Below, piece by piece: positions 63,529 through 64,000 of a stretch of 64,000 nt of DNA (the first letter of the stretch is position 1; each line of letters begins with the position of its first letter). The notes under the pieces are model-generated. The model saw only the letters and a list, made by a program, of their open reading frames with translations, did no database searches and had not been told where the DNA came from. A program made the translations under genes and the position numbers. This DNA comes from Flavobacterium sp. HJJ (GTDB lineage: Bacteria; Bacteroidota; Bacteroidia; Flavobacteriales; Flavobacteriaceae), in the NCBI RefSeq assembly GCF_015351475.1, contig NZ_JADKPR010000002.1, positions 186,001 through 250,000 on the forward strand, written 5' to 3'.

Positions 63529-64000
63529 ATGCCAAGGCGTAAATCAAAAAAGAAAAAAGGAAAGTGGATTGATTTCTTTTTTATTGGGATAGTTGTTCTT
63601 ATTATTTTTTCAACAGCATATCATTACCGTTCTGGGCTGGCAAATTATCTGGGCTTTAGACCGCGTTATAAAAGTGAGGTAGATGTTTTTTCTGAGGCAA
63701 GAAATCTTAGGGTCTTAGAAAAAAATGATGGAAAAACAGTAGGAATTGATGTTTCAGAATATCAGGGAAAAATCCGTTGGTCTTATGTAGATACTATTGA
63801 AGAGAAATATCCATTACGCTACGTTTTTATACGTGCAACTGTCGGAAATGACAGAGTAGACCGTCAATTTGAAAGGAACTGGCTTGGAGCGAAAAAAAAT
63901 AAAATGATACGCGGTGCTTATCATTATTACCGTCCAAATGAAAATTCTCTTGAACAAGCTTCACTTTTTATAAAAACAGTAAAACTCAGGAAAGGTGATC
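63529..64000 (+). CDS. GH25-family lysozyme (muramidase), 5' part
   Basis: Starting at the ATG at 63529 the frame stays open to the end of the window (157 codons). The N-terminus is very basic (RRKSKKKKGK), followed by one membrane anchor (about residues 15-30). The catalytic domain begins with VGIDVSEYQG (Asp74), then FIRATVG and GAYHYYRP, all typical of GH25 N,O-diacetylmuramidases of the Lyc/Acm type. It is anchored on the periplasmic side and may cut or remodel peptidoglycan. The C-terminus lies beyond the window. Confidence 0.85.
   Translation, partial: MPRRKSKKKKGKWIDFFFIGIVVLIIFSTAYHYRSGLANYLGFRPRYKSEVDVFSEARNLRVLEKNDGKTVGIDVSEYQGKIRWSYVDTIEEKYPLRYVFIRATVGNDRVDRQFERNWLGAKKNKMIRGAYHYYRPNENSLEQASLFIKTVKLRKGD

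Noticed and set aside
1..64000. Antisense and out-of-frame open frames over strong genes (for example at 5027-5230, 10338-10604, 33117-33422)
   Set aside because: They lie wholly within well-supported genes, show no domain motifs and reflect the low-complexity AT-rich code of the true genes.
1..64000. CRISPR arrays, tRNA or rRNA genes, phage or transposase genes
   Set aside because: No regularly spaced repeats, no cloverleaf or rRNA-like stretches and no transposase motifs were seen on reading both strands.

Overview
The window looks like a chromosome segment of a Flavobacterium-type member of the Bacteroidota. The reasons are a low-GC, A/T-tract-rich sequence, few Shine-Dalgarno sites with several TTG or GTG starts, TAnnTTTG-type -7 promoter elements, and chromosomal markers of that phylum at the right end (a PorV/PorQ-family outer-membrane protein and an Lnb/DUF4105 lipoprotein N-acyltransferase-like protein). 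Almost all of it, about 60 kb read on the + strand, is one very large surface-polysaccharide locus. No rRNA, tRNA, CRISPR array or intact transposase gene was seen.

Region A (1-8723) is very AT-rich. It starts inside a CDP-glucose 4,6-dehydratase gene and continues with a reductase and a cupin epimerase, several glycosyltransferases, a Wzx flippase and a Wzy-like polymerase. Region B (8726-18050) makes sugar precursors and starts the glycan: a WbpV-like 4-reductase, Gmd and Fcl (GDP-L-fucose), RmlC, RmlD and RmlA (dTDP-L-rhamnose; rmlB is not here), a WbpL/WecA-like polytopic phosphosugar transferase, a small PglC-like monotopic one, and a WbpM-like 4,6-dehydratase. It ends at a strong intrinsic terminator (18073-18108).

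Region C (18692-28881) follows a 600-bp non-coding stretch that holds a candidate promoter and a foldable leader. It encodes a Wzm/Wzt ABC exporter, a glycosyltransferase, and a compact module of acyl carrier protein, GNAT transferase, ketoacyl-ACP synthase III, SDR ketoreductase, second ketoacyl-ACP synthase III and WecE-like aminotransferase. This module probably builds a short hydroxyacyl chain on the carrier protein and attaches it to a 4-amino-4,6-dideoxy sugar. Two acyltransferases of other families follow.

Region D (28883-45739) holds many glycosyltransferases, a decayed duplicate of a GT4 gene, WecB, a NeuB-NeuC-NeuA set for a CMP-nonulosonic (sialic-type) acid, and an AsnB-like amidotransferase. 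Region E (45777-54153) holds an MBOAT/SGNH pair for glycan O-acylation, with two repeat elements around the SGNH gene, more glycosyltransferases and an FkbM methyltransferase. Region F (54359-60320) has three GT4 enzymes, an O-antigen ligase/polymerase and a third (WcaJ-type) initiating phosphosugar transferase. The right flank (60322-64000) is ordinary chromosome: Lnb-like and PorV-like genes on the - strand, then pssA and a truncated GH25 lysozyme gene on the + strand.

Together the genes supply CDP-, dTDP-, GDP-, UDP- and CMP-activated sugars, three possible initiating transferases, about 23 glycosyltransferases, two export routes (Wzx/Wzy and ABC) and several acyl or methyl decorations. 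That is enough for at least two different glycans, for example an O-antigen and a capsule or exopolysaccharide.
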